A stretch of 64,000 nucleotides of DNA from contig NC_134572.1 in the NCBI RefSeq assembly GCF_050947875.1, positions 131,252,105 to 131,316,104 on the forward strand, given 5' to 3'. Of the stretch, positions 1 through 11,439 are shown in pieces. The DNA is from Dermacentor variabilis. Lineage: Eukaryota; Arthropoda; Arachnida; Ixodida; Ixodidae. Numbering within the stretch: the first letter of the stretch is position 1; each line of letters starts with the position of its first letter. The translations under genes and the position numbers were made by a program. Under the pieces are notes generated by a model that made no database searches, was not told the DNA's origin, and saw nothing but the letters and a program-made list of their open reading frames with translations.

Positions 1-560
1 GCTTGACTAGGCCGATGGTCCATTACAAGGCATACATGGTGGTTGCATCAAAATTGTAACATTGTTAGACACTCAGAATAAAATCACTTACATAAATGCA
101 CAATAACAAGACCGAAAATAATATAAAGACTAAAAGAAAAAAACATAATTGATACATCCGAAAAATGGAAGTATGTGTGTAAGGGTTACTAACAAACTAA
201 TACAAGTCGCTCTGATATAAAGAGTAGTTAATGCAGACTAATAAAAAAAGAACATTCGTAACACCAGAAGATAGAAATACATGTGTATGGGTTACGAAAT
301 CAGTAACACGTACAGTTGTCACAGAAAGAAGGATAAACAATCACTGAATCACATGTTTACGAAATGCATTCGCAGTTCCTTCGATGAAGAGGTATATGTA
401 CCTTTGTATTTATTTAAAATATGTGGTAGGTTATGTTTTAATGACTGTAGGCTATATTTATTACGAAACCACGGGACATACCATGTATCACTATTTCTTG
501 TATTGGAAGGATTGAATTTTGGTGCCAAAGATGCAGTAGACACAAGAAAATTTTTGAATG
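1..560 (-). mobile_element. 3' end of a non-LTR retrotransposon (LINE), truncated by the window edge
   Basis: Read on the minus strand, about 560 down to 390 encodes the extreme C-terminus of a LINE reverse-transcriptase polyprotein. Visible landmarks are NTRNSDTWYVPWFR, then NKYSLQSLKHNLPHILN, the usual pattern (TR, VP, FR, YG/YS, hydrophobic-P-x-LLN) just before the stop in CR1/Jockey-like elements. The AT-rich sequence from about 350 down to base 1 behaves as a 3' UTR, and the GGACCATCGGCCTAGTCAAG-like stretch at 1-20 resembles LINE tails. The catalytic reverse transcriptase is absent upstream, so this is a 5'-truncated copy or a remnant. The clade is uncertain. The motif pattern is seen in the sequence; the LINE assignment is family knowledge. 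Confidence 0.6.
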
Positions 561-564
561 CCGT

Positions 565-1215
565 ATTTGAGAAATAAAATGAATTTAGAAGGCGAAACGT
601 GTAGAAATATTCTATTTTTATAATTTTATGCTTTAAGAATGCTGGCCGCGTTTCCACGAGCCTAAATTCTTATCATCGCTCCCGAATAAATTTTAGCAGT
701 GTACACGTTTGCTGTCGCTTTTAGACCGAAAGTAAGGGAGTTCGATACCAGGCAGATTGTGTTTACCCGTTGAACTCTCGTACATTTACCACGTTGACCA
801 TGGGTCGAGGCAAGGAGACAAGTCATTTGAAAGTTATTCATTAAAGAAATGCGGCCGAACCAAAAATACAGAGGGCAGACAAATTCAATGTATAGATGCC
901 ACATACGAGCATTGCGTGCGGCTTTACGGACACCGCGCAGAGAGACGTGCTGAAGAGAAATCGAGGAAAGCAGGCTCGAGTGAGGCAAAAGAAAAATGGC
1001 ACACGTTCCGCTTCAAGGAGAGCTTACCGCCCACGGTGCGCCAAGCGGCGGCTCCGAGAGTTGTCGAGCCCGAACGCTTGGATAGTGCTCTTCCTCGCAG
1101 CATCTTGTCAGCTCGGGAGCCAAAGGAAAAAGCAAAATCTGGGGAGAAGCGGGATTCCCCGGCACATTTATGCAGTCTTTGCTGTTTCGCTTAAAACAGC
1201 GAATCACGTGGTCTC
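565..1215. other. No recognisable gene; GC-richer patch at 900-1190
   Basis: Bases 900-1190 are GC-richer than their surroundings and are open in several frames on both strands. None of the translations resembles a family I know, and the openness follows from base composition. No splice-bounded exon is convincing here. Confidence 0.4.
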
Positions 1216-1535
1216 TTTTCTAAGTGTAGTAGGAATTTGTAACATTGGATTCAAGCCGAAATGAACTGTTGATTGGAGAGAGAGCGAAGCTCTTTGCTAG
1301 AAAGCAGGTATTTTTGACAGCATTTCTAACACCGCTGATATTATACTCTGTATAGGAAGAGATAAGATTTTCTAAGCGAAGGAGGAATGCGTAACCTTCT
1401 ATTCAAGTCGAAATGAACTATAGATTGGTGAGAGAGCGAACCTATTTACTGTAAAACAGGTATTTTTGCCAGCGTTTATACAACCACTGATATTATACTC
1501 TGTATAGGAAGTGGCAAAAGGATTAAAATATTCTA
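1216..1535. repeat. Two-unit tandem duplication, 152-bp period
   Basis: The stretch from 1216 recurs at 1368 with a constant 152-base offset. The anchors TTTTCTAAG (1216/1368), AAATGAACT (about 1260/1412) and CTGATATTATACTCTGTATA (1335/1487) all keep this spacing. The units are roughly 80% identical and have small indels. The second unit fades near 1535. It is probably an old local duplication or the remains of a longer satellite. Confidence 0.85.
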
Positions 1536-1799
1536 GAGGAAGAGGGTAAACGAAAAATAAAAAAGAATAAGAATATGTATCAAATGCGCAATTCAACCAG
1601 ATCATTATACTTACAGGTGATACAGTGGGTGAATCCAGGCTTTTCTGTATCATATAGTGGATTTCTAAAGCTTTTCGAGAAGATAATTTTTTCTAAGGCA
1701 TTGAGGCAAAAATTTACAGGGTCTCTTATGCTATCCCTAAGACGACTTGAAGGCGAAAGCCCAAGTGCCGATGCATTAAAGCCGGACACATGACGTACA

Positions 1800-2045
1800 C
1801 ATCCCCGTTAATTCGCTTAGTCTACTTTGCTTAGTCATGCCTCTTATTTTGCTTACTGATCCTCTTATTCATCCTCTCAATTCGCTTAGTAATCCTCTTA
1901 AATCTCCTAGTAATCAATCTTAATTTTATTGCCGTTAACTCACCTGAGTTATCCACTTAATTCGCTTAGTAATCCGCTTAATTTGCTTCATCATCCTTCT
2001 TAATTTGCTTTATTATCCATCCTGATTCGCTTTATCATGTATGTC
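1800..2045. repeat. Decayed ~22-bp minisatellite (AATTCGCTTAGTAATCCTCTT-like)
   Basis: About eleven degenerate repetitions of a ~20-23 bp unit run from 1806 to 2040. The unit reads roughly TTAATTCGCTTAGTAATCC; variants at 1810, 1880, 1960, 1980, 2002 and 2023 are easy to see. Copies differ by substitutions and 1-3 base indels. There is no long open frame through the array. Confidence 0.8.
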
Positions 2046-3125
2046 CATCATCCATCTTGCTTGCTTACGGCGACATGAGCCATCGATAATGATGGTAGTG
2101 TTTCTACCTTTCTTATCGTCGCCGCGTTTTCGTTCAAGGATTTGAAGATCGACTGAACGATGAGACAAATAAGACTTTCGCTTTAATAAATCCAAGACCC
2201 ACAGCTGTTCTGATGGGCTGGGCATTGAACCTAATGAGCTAGGTAACGTTAACGGATCGTTTTATTCGTATCTATGGATTGGAATTCGGTAAGTCGGGGC
2301 CATCGCTATCTGAAAAAGATATTCAGAAGACATTTCATCTACAATATTTTAGAAACGATCCAAGAGATCTGCTATATATACTAGGTGCTGTACTACCGAA
2401 AAATGGTTCGGGTTGGCCTGGCATCGACTGTATACATTTCTAATAGCCCGCAGTCAATACTACTGTTTGAGTCGGAATGCACACAGCGTTGGAGGCATTG
2501 TCTTCTTCGTGACCAGTGATTTGATATGCGAATGCATTTTCACGCGTAGAGACAGATTAGACGCTCGTTTACCTTCGAGCACTGAAAATAAATTCAACGA
2601 TTCTGTATCTTATCAACAAATAATTAGAGGACATTCTGTCACCGGTTCTCTCTCTTCCCTTCTTGAACGTAGCAGTATGATTACGGCTGCAGTGTGAGCT
2701 GGAAAGTATACAAATGTAAAATATAACACGAACTGTGCCATTCGCTACGACAAAATAATTTAACGATTGGTATTGAAACCGCATATACCACTCGTAACGC
2801 ACGTGTCAGATAAACACAAGTGAAGTGAAAATTAAGAGCCACATGCGCTCACATCCAGGGGTAATTGAAGTTTAAGTGAAGCCACAATGCGTCGGACATA
2901 TCAGCAGTGCTGCTAGTTCTCCACGCGCAACGAAGGCGCTTACAGCTTTCTTGAGCTGTGCTAACCTGCTCCACATGCGTCATATTCCTGTTACAGGGAG
3001 CGCTTGTGCGCGTTCTACTAATGTGTATTGCCTGCGAGTTGGCCGATTTATACATCAGCCTTGTCAGTCGGAGCATTCATGATAGGCTTGTGGCCATTCA
3101 AATATTCCGAAGTACACTCAATTCT
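2046..3125. other. Unannotated interval, nothing recognised
   Basis: AT-rich sequence with only short open frames on either strand. I see no conserved domain, tRNA fold or repeated unit that I can defend. Confidence 0.4.
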
Positions 3126-3129
3126 TGGA

Positions 3130-3352
3130 TGTTTAGGTGCCAAAACCATGATCTCATTATGAGGCATGCCCTTTGAGGGAGGGGGAGACTTCGGAGTATT
3201 TTTCACTATTTGGAGTTATCTAATGTACGTGTAAATATAAGCACATTACCTTTCTTCCTTCTTTTGCATTTCTCGCCCATCTATGCGTGGCCGGAGCGAA
3301 CCCGCAACCTCGAGCTCGACCACTAAACGCGATAGCCGCTGAATAACTGCGA
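3130..3352 (-). mobile_element. Old, diverged Ruka-like tRNA-SINE
   Basis: This follows the same order of landmarks as the younger copies at 26328 and 57476: GTGCCAAAACCA, ATGAGGCATGCC, then a body, then CATTTC-CGCCCAT, then GTGGCCGGAGCGAACCCGC (antisense B box) and GATAGCCGCTGA (antisense A-box side). Similarity is about 70-75% by eye and the middle is poorly alignable, so this is an ancient insertion. The tRNA-like head lies at the high-coordinate end, so the SINE is on the minus strand. No target-site duplication is discernible. Confidence 0.65.
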
Positions 3353-3647
3353 TGAGTTCGCAATCTGATATCTGTGCATCGCAGTTCGTTTCGTTCAATA
3401 CATCGTTCCAGTCGAACGCTTCATTTGCCGCACACTCGTGGTGTCTTCGAATTACCGAAAAGAAAGAAGCCCTGCGTGAAACTGAAACTGAGAAAAGAAA
3501 CTTCAAATAAGAACACACGAAGACAAAATATTGTGGGGCACGAGATCTGAGCAAGAGCTGGGTATCTCCGCAACCTCACAGCGCAGTATGGTATTTGCAT
3601 TTTGGGGCTCGATAAGAATATGCTAGCAATATCGTCGTATAATAGGT

Positions 3648-3719
3648 GCAGCGGTGGCGTAGATGTAAAACACCCGCCTCGCGTGCAAGAGGTCCGTGGT
3701 TCGAATCCCGGTGCCGGCA
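3648..3719 (+). repeat. tRNA-like unit at the 5' side of the RTE element
   Basis: About 72 bases have tRNA layout: a GTGGCGTAGATGTAAAACA segment where the D arm/A box would be, a CCGCCTCGCGTGCAAGAGG anticodon-arm-like segment, and GGTTCGAATCCC, a canonical T-arm/B-box sequence. The acceptor ends do not pair well, so a functional tRNA is unlikely. It directly abuts the 5' untranslated sequence of the LINE below. It may be a SINE head joined to the LINE or an internal pol III promoter captured by the element. Confidence 0.6.
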
Positions 3720-4003
3720 ATTTTCCACCGGATTAAAAAAAAACCCGCGTGTTGATAAAATTGCATAAACAGGCCTGGAGTGTGGCCTGATCCCGGTGAC
3801 CAGAACCGGTAACGCACTCCCTCACCAGAGCAGGATTGGCCACCCTGGTGCAGTACTTGGCCACGACCTCCTATATGAACACAACAATCAAACCCCGGCC
3901 CTCAGTCCCCAGCAGCTGCGAAGCAACTGACCACGGCGGCGGTCAGGCCTGCGGCGCAATAGAGGGTGCTAAGAATCACTGGCTCCGGACAGGCCGCCAT
4001 TGG

Positions 4004-5158
4004 AATATGAACCTGGCAACGTTTAACGCTAGAACGTTATCTAGTGAGGCGAGTCTAGCAGTGCTATTGGAGGAATTAGAGTGAAGCAAATGGGATATAA
4101 TAGGGCTCAGTGAAGTTAGGAGGCCAAAAGAAGCATATACAGTGGTAAAAAGCGGGCACGTCCTGTGCTACCGGGGCTTAGCGGAGAGAAGAGAACTAGG
4201 AGTCTGATTCCTGATTAATAAATATATAGCTGGTAACATACAGGAATTCTATAGCATTAACGAGAGGGTGGCAGGTCTTGTAGTGAAACTTAATAAGAGG
4301 TACAAAATGAAGGTTGTACAGGTCTACGCCCCTACATCCAGTCATGATGACCAGGAAGTCGAAAGCTTCTATGAAGACGTGGAATCGGTGATAGGTAGAG
4401 TAAAAACTAAATACACCATACTAATGGGCGACTTCAATGCCAAGGTAGGCAAGAAGCAGGCTGGAGACAAGGCAGTGGGGGAATATGGCATAGGCACTAG
4501 GAATGGCAGGGGAGAGTTATTAGTAGAGTTTGCGGAACAGAATAATATGCGGATAATGAATACCTTCTTCCGCAAGCGGGACAGCCGAAAGTGGACGTGG
4601 AGGAGCCCGAACGGTGGGACTAGAAATGAAATAGACTTCATACTCTGCGCTAACCCTGACATCATACAAGATGTGGACGTGCTCGGCGAGGTGCACTGCA
4701 GTGACCACAGGATGGTAAGAACTCGAATTAGCCTAGACCTGAGGAGGGAATGGAAGAAACTGGTACATAAAAAGCCGATCAATGAGTTAGCGGTAAGAGG
4801 GAAAATAGAGGAATTCCATATCAAGCTAGAGAACAGGTATTCCGCTTTAACTCAGGAAGAGGACCTTAGTGTTGAAGCAATGAACGACAATCTTGTGGGC
4901 ATCATTAAGGAGTGTGCAATAGAAGTCGGTGGTAACACCGTTAGACAGGATACCAGTAAGCTATCGCAGGAGACGAAAGATCTGATCAAGAAACGCCAAT
5001 GTATGAAAGCCTCTAACCCTACAGCTAGAATAGAATTGGCAGAACTTTCGAAGTTAATCAACAAGCGTAAGACAGCTGACATAAGGAAGTATAATATGGA
5101 TAGAATTGAACATGCTCTCAGGAACGGAGGAAGCCTAAAAACAGTGAAAAAAAACTAG
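4004..5158 (+). pseudogene. LINE polyprotein, endonuclease half
   Basis: Encodes the AP-endonuclease-like domain that nicks target DNA for target-primed reverse transcription. In order: NLATFNARTL near 4010 (metal-coordinating Asn), LSEV near 4110 (catalytic Glu region), VYAPTSS near 4320, MGDFNAKVG near 4425 (Asp/Asn pair) and CSDHRMV near 4700 (catalytic Asp-His). After it come a basic linker and a helical region. The frame has an in-frame TGA at 4082-4084 and another at 4205-4207. The longest uninterrupted stretch is 4268-5158. It ends at TAG because the A-run at 5147-5154 has eight A's, one fewer than needed to keep frame with the reverse transcriptase. No start codon is clear; the similarity starts near 4004 and the frame is open from 3836. 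Confidence 0.85.
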
Positions 5159-5160
5159 AA

Positions 5161-6813
5161 ATTGGCAAGAATCAGATGTATGCGTTAAGAGACAAAGCCG
5201 GCAATATCATTACTAATATGGATGACATAGTTCAAGTGGCTGAGGAATTCTATAGAGATTTATACAGTACCAGTGGCACCCACAACGATAATGAAAGAGA
5301 AAATAGTCTAGAGCAATTCGAAATCCCACAGGTAACGCCGGAAGAAGTAAAGAAAGCCTTGGGAGATATGCAAAGGGGGAAGGCAGCTGGGGAGGATCAG
5401 GTAACAGCAGATTTGTTGAAGGATGGTGGGCAGGTTGTTCTAGAGAAACTGGCCACCCTGTATACGCAATGCCTCATGACCTCGAGCGTACCGGAATCTT
5501 GGAAGAACGCTAACATAATCCTAATCCATAAGAAAGAGGATGCCAAAGACTTGAAAAATTATAGACCGATCAGCTTACTGTCCGTTGCCTACAAAGTATT
5601 TACTAAGGTAATCGCAAATAGAATCAGGAACACCTTAGACTTCTGTCAACCAAAGGACCAGGCAGGATTCCGTAAAGGCTACTCAACCATAGACCATATT
5701 CACACTACCAATCAGGTGATAGAGAAATGTGCGGAATATAACCAACCCTTATATATAGCTTTCATTGATTACGAGAAAGCGTTTGATTCTGTCGAAACCT
5801 CAGCAGTCATGGAGGCATTGCGGAATCAGGGTGTAGACGAGCCGTATGTAAAAATACTGAACGATATCTATAGCGGCTCCACAGCCACCGTAGTCCTCCA
5901 TAAAGAAAGCAGCAAAATCCCAATAAAGAAAGGCGTCAGGCAGGGAGATACGATCTCTCCAATGCTATGCACAGCCTGTTTACAGGAGGTATTCAGAAAC
6001 CTCGATTGGGAAGAATTGGGGATAAAAGTTAATGGAGAATACCTTAGTAACTTGCGATTCGCTGATGATATTGCCTTGCTTAGTAACTCAGGAGACCAAT
6101 TGCAATGCATGCTCGCTGACCTGGAGAGGCAAAGCAGAAGAGTGGGTCTAAAAATTAACCTGCAGAAAACTAAAGTAATGTTTAACAGTCTCGGAAGAGA
6201 ACAGCACTTGACAATAGGTAGCGAGGCACTGGAAGTGGTAAGGGAATACATCTACTTAGGGCAGGTAGTGACGGCGGATCCGGATCATGAGACAGAAATA
6301 ATCAGAAGGATAAGAATGGGCTGGGGTGCGTTTGGCAGGCATTCTCAGATCATGAACAGCAGGTTGCCATTATCCCTCAAGAGAAAAGTGTATAATAGCT
6401 GTGTCTTACCAGTACTCACCTATGGGGCAGAAACCTGGAGGCTTACGAAAAGGGTTCTACTCAAATTAAGGACGACGCAACGAGCTATGGAAAGAAGAAT
6501 GATAGGTGTAACGTTAAGGGATAAGAAAAGAGCAGATTGGGTGATGGAACAAACGCGAGTTAATGACATCTTAGTGGAAATCAAGAAAAAGAAATGGGCA
6601 TGGGCAGGACATGTAATGAGGAGGGAAGATAACCGATGGTCATTAAGGGTTACGGACTGGATTCCAAGGGAAGGGAAGCGTAGCAGGGGGCGGCAGAAAG
6701 TTAGGTGGGCGGATGAGATTAAGAAGTTTGCAGGGACGGCATGGCCACAATTAGTACATGACTGGGGTAGTTGGAGAAGTATGGGAGAGGCCTTTGCCCT
6801 GCAGTGGGCGTAA
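5161..6813 (+). pseudogene. LINE polyprotein, reverse transcriptase half
   Basis: An open frame of about 550 codons carries the full set of reverse transcriptase motifs: RGKAAGEDQV and NYRPISLLS (motifs 1-2), GFRKGYSTIDHI, YIAFIDYEKAFDSV (motif A, first catalytic Asp), GVRQGDTISPMLC (motif B) and FADDIALL (motif C, catalytic Asp pair). GLKINLQKTKVM and YLGQVV form the thumb region, followed by LTYGAETW and a C-terminal basic tail ending about 20 bases before the trinucleotide tail. The catalytic residues are intact, so the enzyme part looks functional. It is separated from the endonuclease only by the homopolymer frameshift at 5147-5154. An antisense ORF over 6420-6881 is a shadow. Confidence 0.9.
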
Positions 6814-6837
6814 CCAGGCTGATGATGATGATGATCG

Positions 6838-9090
6838 TCGTATACAGTTTCACAGGCCGTTGCTACAGGCTGCTCGGGCACTGAACATTTTAGGAGATCC
6901 TGCGGTCCCCAAACTTTTGTTGCTGGATGCGTGTTGTTTTAGCACTCAGCACAGGAAAGAATTTGGACGAGTGCAATTAAGAAAGCCGGACGATAGTTAA
7001 CTTCATGCAACCTTTAGTAGACTAGTGTCAATAATGAAAGCCTCCTGCATGAAGCATGCCTGCGTGATGCATGCGTAAGGCGTGAAAAGCCCTAGACATA
7101 GATTGTTATATATCACAATGTTTCAGACTATTAACAAAGACGAGTCTTTCATCAGGCTGAAACGTCTTTGCATGATGGCGGACAGCTCAAGTGCAGCGCA
7201 CAAGAATAGACTTGAACATGCACAGATCTGAACAAAACTAAATATGGTCTGCAATGCAACGTAACCTACCCAGATTTCTTTTTTATGCTGCCCATAAACT
7301 TGCTTGTATCCACTGTTCAATTTTTGTATTTCAACCTGCCTGCACCTCAGCAATTGCAGTGCTACTAGTTTATTAACCCTGATAAAGAACTGCCCTGTAT
7401 ACACTACCTATGCCATAGAGCCATTCCTTCGCTCAAAAAGGTTTATGACCATTCATTAATTCATATATCGACAATAAGGTGAGCGAGCGAACTACATTAT
7501 CGTTGCGAGCAGGCAAGAACGCCAGAAAACACCAGATAAACTGATGCAGGCTTTCTGCCTCGATGCGTGATGTGACGGCCTTGTCTTTCTTAAAACCTCC
7601 GTAAGTGCTGAAGTGCAATGCCGCCTCAACCAAACTATGAAATGTTCGCTTTATTTTTTTGTTCCATTGAGACGCAAAGATTGTAGTCTAGACAGGATGT
7701 CTCCAACGTGGCTCGCGCTTGAGAGGAAAAAAAGTAAAAGAAACCAGGCATCTTCGCCCCTAACAGGTGGTTAGAAGTAATGATTATAGTCAGCCACACC
7801 ACGCGTACATCTGCGAAAGTAAAGCATACGTAAGTAATTAGTGAACAAGTCAATGGATGGGGGAGGGGTGGGGCGAGAGCTAGAGCTTTGCTTTCATACT
7901 AAACGTTGTGAGGGCTGCTGCCTACGTAGGAAATAATACATATAACAATACATAAGTGAATTTCTGTATTTTGTTGGGCTACTCGGTGCGCATCGACGGG
8001 TGCGGCCAGCACCCATTGACTGACGCAGACCTATGTGTCATCCTAAATATATAGATGACATGGCAAGATGTAAAAAAGGCAACTGCAGCGTCAGCACACT
8101 GTCAATTCTACCCCCCCCCCCACCCCCAAATGATCTAGTTCTCATGTGTAACAGTGTCATTTAGATCCGCAAGTTAGTCTCCTTATTTTTCAGTCCTTTG
8201 TTATTTTTATCTTTCTTTGCATCCCCATATATAAGTTCCGCTTCCGTGCACAAACATTCAGTTGATGGTGAGCAGAGTCCCTGTAGTTAATTTCTCCCTC
8301 TTCGTCCTTGTGAAAGTTATGCTGGCTGCACCCGTCAATATGATAATCCCGGCGATTTATTTTCGGAATAATGCTTTTCTTGAAAAGGATGAGCGAAGGC
8401 TAGGGCACATTCGCTCCTTGTTTTTTCTTGCTATATGAATCGTCCCCGTAGCAATCTATAATGTGCATTTGATTTCTTCTTATTGCATTTTGAAGCGATA
8501 GCTTGCCCGCATGTCAGAGGATCGAACTCATACAAGACGGTAACCAATGTGTTTTCATAATTCACGGTCATTGCTGGCGTTATTACGTGACGCGCTCGAA
8601 CGATGATAGATTGAGAGGAGCCGCAAATGGTTATCCCAAATGCTCGCCAAGCATCGCATTCACGAGTCATTTGTCTTCACTTACGGCATGCACGAAGCTG
8701 CAGTATGTGGCGGCCATGTTTGCAGGGCGGAGTTAATACACAAACACAAATAGAAACAAGTAGACTCGACGAGCAGTCGTCTTCCAGTCGACTTGTTTTC
8801 TTTGTGTGTGTATGCGCAAAAGAGCCGCCCTGCAAGTATGACTGCAAGCCTCACCGCATTCATTGCGGTAAATCATGCGAGGCAGTAGTACTGAATTACA
8901 GGAGAAAACGAAATTTCGAAGCCGCCGGACGAGGAGGCTATTCCGCACGAATTAGTAAAATATATTCGTGTTGCGGGCTGTCTGGAGAAACCTCATTGAG
9001 TAGAACTCGCTATGTACAATTTATTTTATTGCCTTTGTCATCAAATTACGAATAAATTAAGCGATGAGATTTCAAGTTGTGCAAACATAA
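6838..9090. other. Unannotated interval, nothing recognised
   Basis: Mixed-composition sequence without a defensible gene. A run of C residues lies at 8110-8127. Short open frames on both strands (for example around 8627-9055) show no recognisable family. Confidence 0.4.
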
Positions 9091-9094
9091 ACTT

Positions 9095-9140
9095 ATTCAT
9101 TCATTCATTCATTCATTCATTCATTCATTCATTCATTCAT
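9095..9140. repeat. (ATTC)n microsatellite
   Basis: About eleven perfect ATTC repeats, ending at TTACGCC. Confidence 0.98.
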
Positions 9141-9529
9141 TACGCCTGGGCGATGATGCCCAATACAAATTATTTATAAAAAATTATATATTTCAATGGC
9201 AGTTATCCCAAATGTGTCTACAACATACGAGCAAAACTGCTTGCGCCGTCATAACAAGACTAGTGCCATGGTTTCTTCCATTGTCGTACTGCTATGAAGG
9301 CGTTGGTAGTTTATCAAGTGCTCTTGGCTTCTTCATCATGTAGAGGATCTGTGCGACTTCAAAACCTCACGTGAAAAAATGTTACAGGCATCATCTAAGA
9401 CGGTTGTCATAGTAAACGACCGAAGTATCAAATAGGCACGAGCGCGACGCTTCCAAATGATGCTGCTGATGTCATTAACTGAGTTTTATTACAATGGGAA
9501 GAGTTATTATTGACATGCTTTGCCAGACG

Positions 9530-9660
9530 GCATGACACGATGACTACGACGACCCTCTAACGGTGGTAGAATGACGATGACTGAGATGACGGAAGCACGA
9601 CCAAGACGGCGTAACACAGAATCGAGACAGCGCGACGAGGACCGCATGACGACTGTTGGG
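9530..9660. repeat. Cryptic GAC/GAT-rich simple repeat
   Basis: A dense run of GACGA, GATGA, GACGG and GCGACG trinucleotide-like words without a fixed period, probably a decayed trinucleotide repeat. Confidence 0.5.
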
Positions 9661-10480
9661 CACTTGCGCTTTCTTCTCCATTAGTTTACTTCATCGAGGC
9701 CCGATACTCCTGCGAGCACTCGCTTTAAAATCATGCCGATCCCATGCATTGCGAGAGTCGGTCTGAGCGAAGCTGTGGCGAGAACCAAGACGGAACTGTA
9801 CTTCTCGGCAACAGACACGCAGGCGTATTTTAGGATGGACGCGCCCAGCATCCGTCACCACAAGGGGCGAAGAAACAGGGAGCCTTCATTGCCGCGTCTG
9901 TGTCTTCCTCTTGAGCGTATGTGTATGAAGGCTTCCTACAGAGAAACTCGACACAGCGCCAACAACGACTATACACCACCTAAACTTTCAGACGTGACAG
10001 AGTTCTCGCGTGACTCCATGCACGTCTTTAAAGCTGGTCTTCGGCGACAAACTCGCTCCTCAATTTGGTTACAAGAGAGCACACGCATTTTAACACGACA
10101 GCGTGTCGCGAAAAATCGTATGCCGGCGTCGGACGTCGCTCGGCGGAATATCATTCCGAACGACAACGGTGCTGGCCCTCCGCATGGCACAGATGTGTAA
10201 CTGAACGGATTGAATTCTTCAAAAGGAAACACCCCAGAAAAATCGCAAAGTACGACATAAACACAACCTAAATACAAAATAGCGTAGGAGTTTAATTTGA
10301 ATATACCAGAAAACATAATTCTCTTACTCGGAAACTCAAACACAAGCCCCTTTTCCGAGCGCAGTGGTCAGATCGTTTCCTTGCAACAACATTACCGCGC
10401 TCGTCTCCGCACATCCTCAAGAAAGGCGCGGTTGTCAGGAAGCGCGACAAGCAGTCAGGGATCATCCAAATCTATCGTGT
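9661..10480. other. Unannotated interval containing an unsupported 155-codon ORF
   Basis: A plus-strand open frame spans 9733-10200. Its translation shows no domain, signal peptide or repeated motif that I recognise. It has no clear splice signals or promoter, and an overlapping antisense frame is open over 9969-10343. I treat it as unsupported. Confidence 0.35.
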
Positions 10481-10485
10481 TCCAC

Positions 10486-10520
10486 TCTTAAGGCCAGGCT
10501 TAAGCGTCGTACAAATTTTG
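10486..10520 (-). repeat. Short copy of the ACGCTTAAG...CTTAAGAGTGGAA dispersed repeat
   Basis: Read on the minus strand this is ACGACGCTTAAGCCTGGCC then TTAAGAGTGGAAC. That matches the start of the longer repeat at 39672 (GACGCTTAAGATTCGCCTTT then AAGAGTGGAAT). The similarity is limited to about 30 bases, so this is probably a fragment. Confidence 0.5.
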
Positions 10521-10779
10521 CATCAACAAAGCAATTCCAATCATTGATCATCGAAAACAGGCGAAATAGTCAAATCAAGCTATTGCGTGGTGTCGTTTCG
10601 GGCTTCCGAGTAGCATTCCTTAGGCGGAGAGTAGCCTAGGGGGCCTACGTGCCCGCGCTGTTGTGGTCTCTCTAGCATTGCCGGCGTCGTCGTCGGTGCG
10701 GGAGCGTTGACCTTGAAATCTACAGCCTTACTTTTTAGCATTAATTTAATCACTCTGAGTTATTTTTGGTCTATACTAA

Positions 10780-11134
10780 TGTAAAGGATCACAGATAAGT
10801 TGGGCAAGCTTCGTATAACTGTTCATTCGAAAGCTTCAAATGGCCCATTGGGCAAAAAGCCAGTGTCTTTAGCAGCGAAATCACATGAAGTTCCCATGGG
10901 CTGCGATGCAACATCACGAGCGCACCCACATGGAGCAGAGCGGGTGAATTCGAACAGCTGCTGCCATCTCAGCGCACCACGTGTTGCGTGGGGGGAGAGA
11001 GCGTCACCGCGACGCCACGTCACCAGCGCACCTCGGCGGAGCAGATACAGCGTCTCAACGCCGCAGGGGTTGTCGTCGGCCACGCGCGTGCGGCTGCCGC
11101 CGTCTCGCTCTCGGAAGCCTGCGCGCGGTTCGTT

Positions 11135-11171
<37 letters not shown>

Positions 11172-11330
11172 CCTGCGCTTAGCTGCTGCGCGCGCGAGCC
11201 CTTGGCGGCCGCTGCTGCTTCCTCGGTCACTTCCCACAGGACTTCACAGGCAGGTGGTGCTGGCACCGCAGGCTCCTACTGCCTGCTGGCTCAGGTAGCA
11301 CCTTCTGCTACGGTACATTACTCGCAGCGC
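10780..11330. other. GC- and CpG-rich island with a (CT)n tract
   Basis: A locally CpG-rich stretch, strongest at 10980-11260, is interrupted by (CT)n at 11136-11169. It is open in most frames on both strands, up to 212 codons, which fits composition rather than coding. It could be a promoter-proximal CpG island or a GC-rich repeat. No TATA box, start context or protein family supports a gene. Confidence 0.35.
11136..11169. repeat. (CT)n microsatellite
   Basis: About seventeen uninterrupted CT dinucleotides inside the GC-rich island. Confidence 0.97.
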
Positions 11331-11439
11331 AAAGATCGAAGGACTGTTCAGCGGCGTTCAACTGGACACCAACGCTTTCGCATTGAGTACTCAAAGAAGT
11401 GCTTAGGTGTCCTCGGATGCTTTTTTTTATTATTCTAAT

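Larger units (their letters stand above)
3720..6837 (+). mobile_element. Near-complete RTE/BovB-type LINE, recently inactivated
   Basis: An apparently full-length non-LTR retrotransposon. A 5' leader (3720-4010) is followed by an apurinic-type endonuclease domain, a reverse transcriptase domain, a C-terminal region, and a short 3' tail. It ends in GGCTGATGATGATGATGATCG, the short trinucleotide-rich tail typical of RTE elements rather than poly(A). There is one polyprotein and no ORF1. The coding frame is intact apart from two stop codons and one frameshift, so inactivation is fairly recent. I could not identify flanking target-site duplications, so the exact 5' boundary and the membership of the tRNA-like unit are uncertain. 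Confidence 0.85.

Noticed and set aside
3648..3719. Functional tRNA gene
   Set aside because: The acceptor arm does not pair, and it is joined to LINE leader sequence.
4369..4824. 151-codon minus-strand ORF over the LINE endonuclease
   Set aside because: Shadow of the sense endonuclease frame, which has the catalytic motifs.
9733..10200. 155-codon plus-strand ORF
   Set aside because: No domain, and it overlaps an antisense frame of similar length.
10800..11438. 212-codon plus-strand ORF and 147-codon minus-strand ORF in the GC-rich island
   Set aside because: Both strands and nearly all frames are open because the region is CpG-rich. The translations are low-complexity around the CT tract and match no family.
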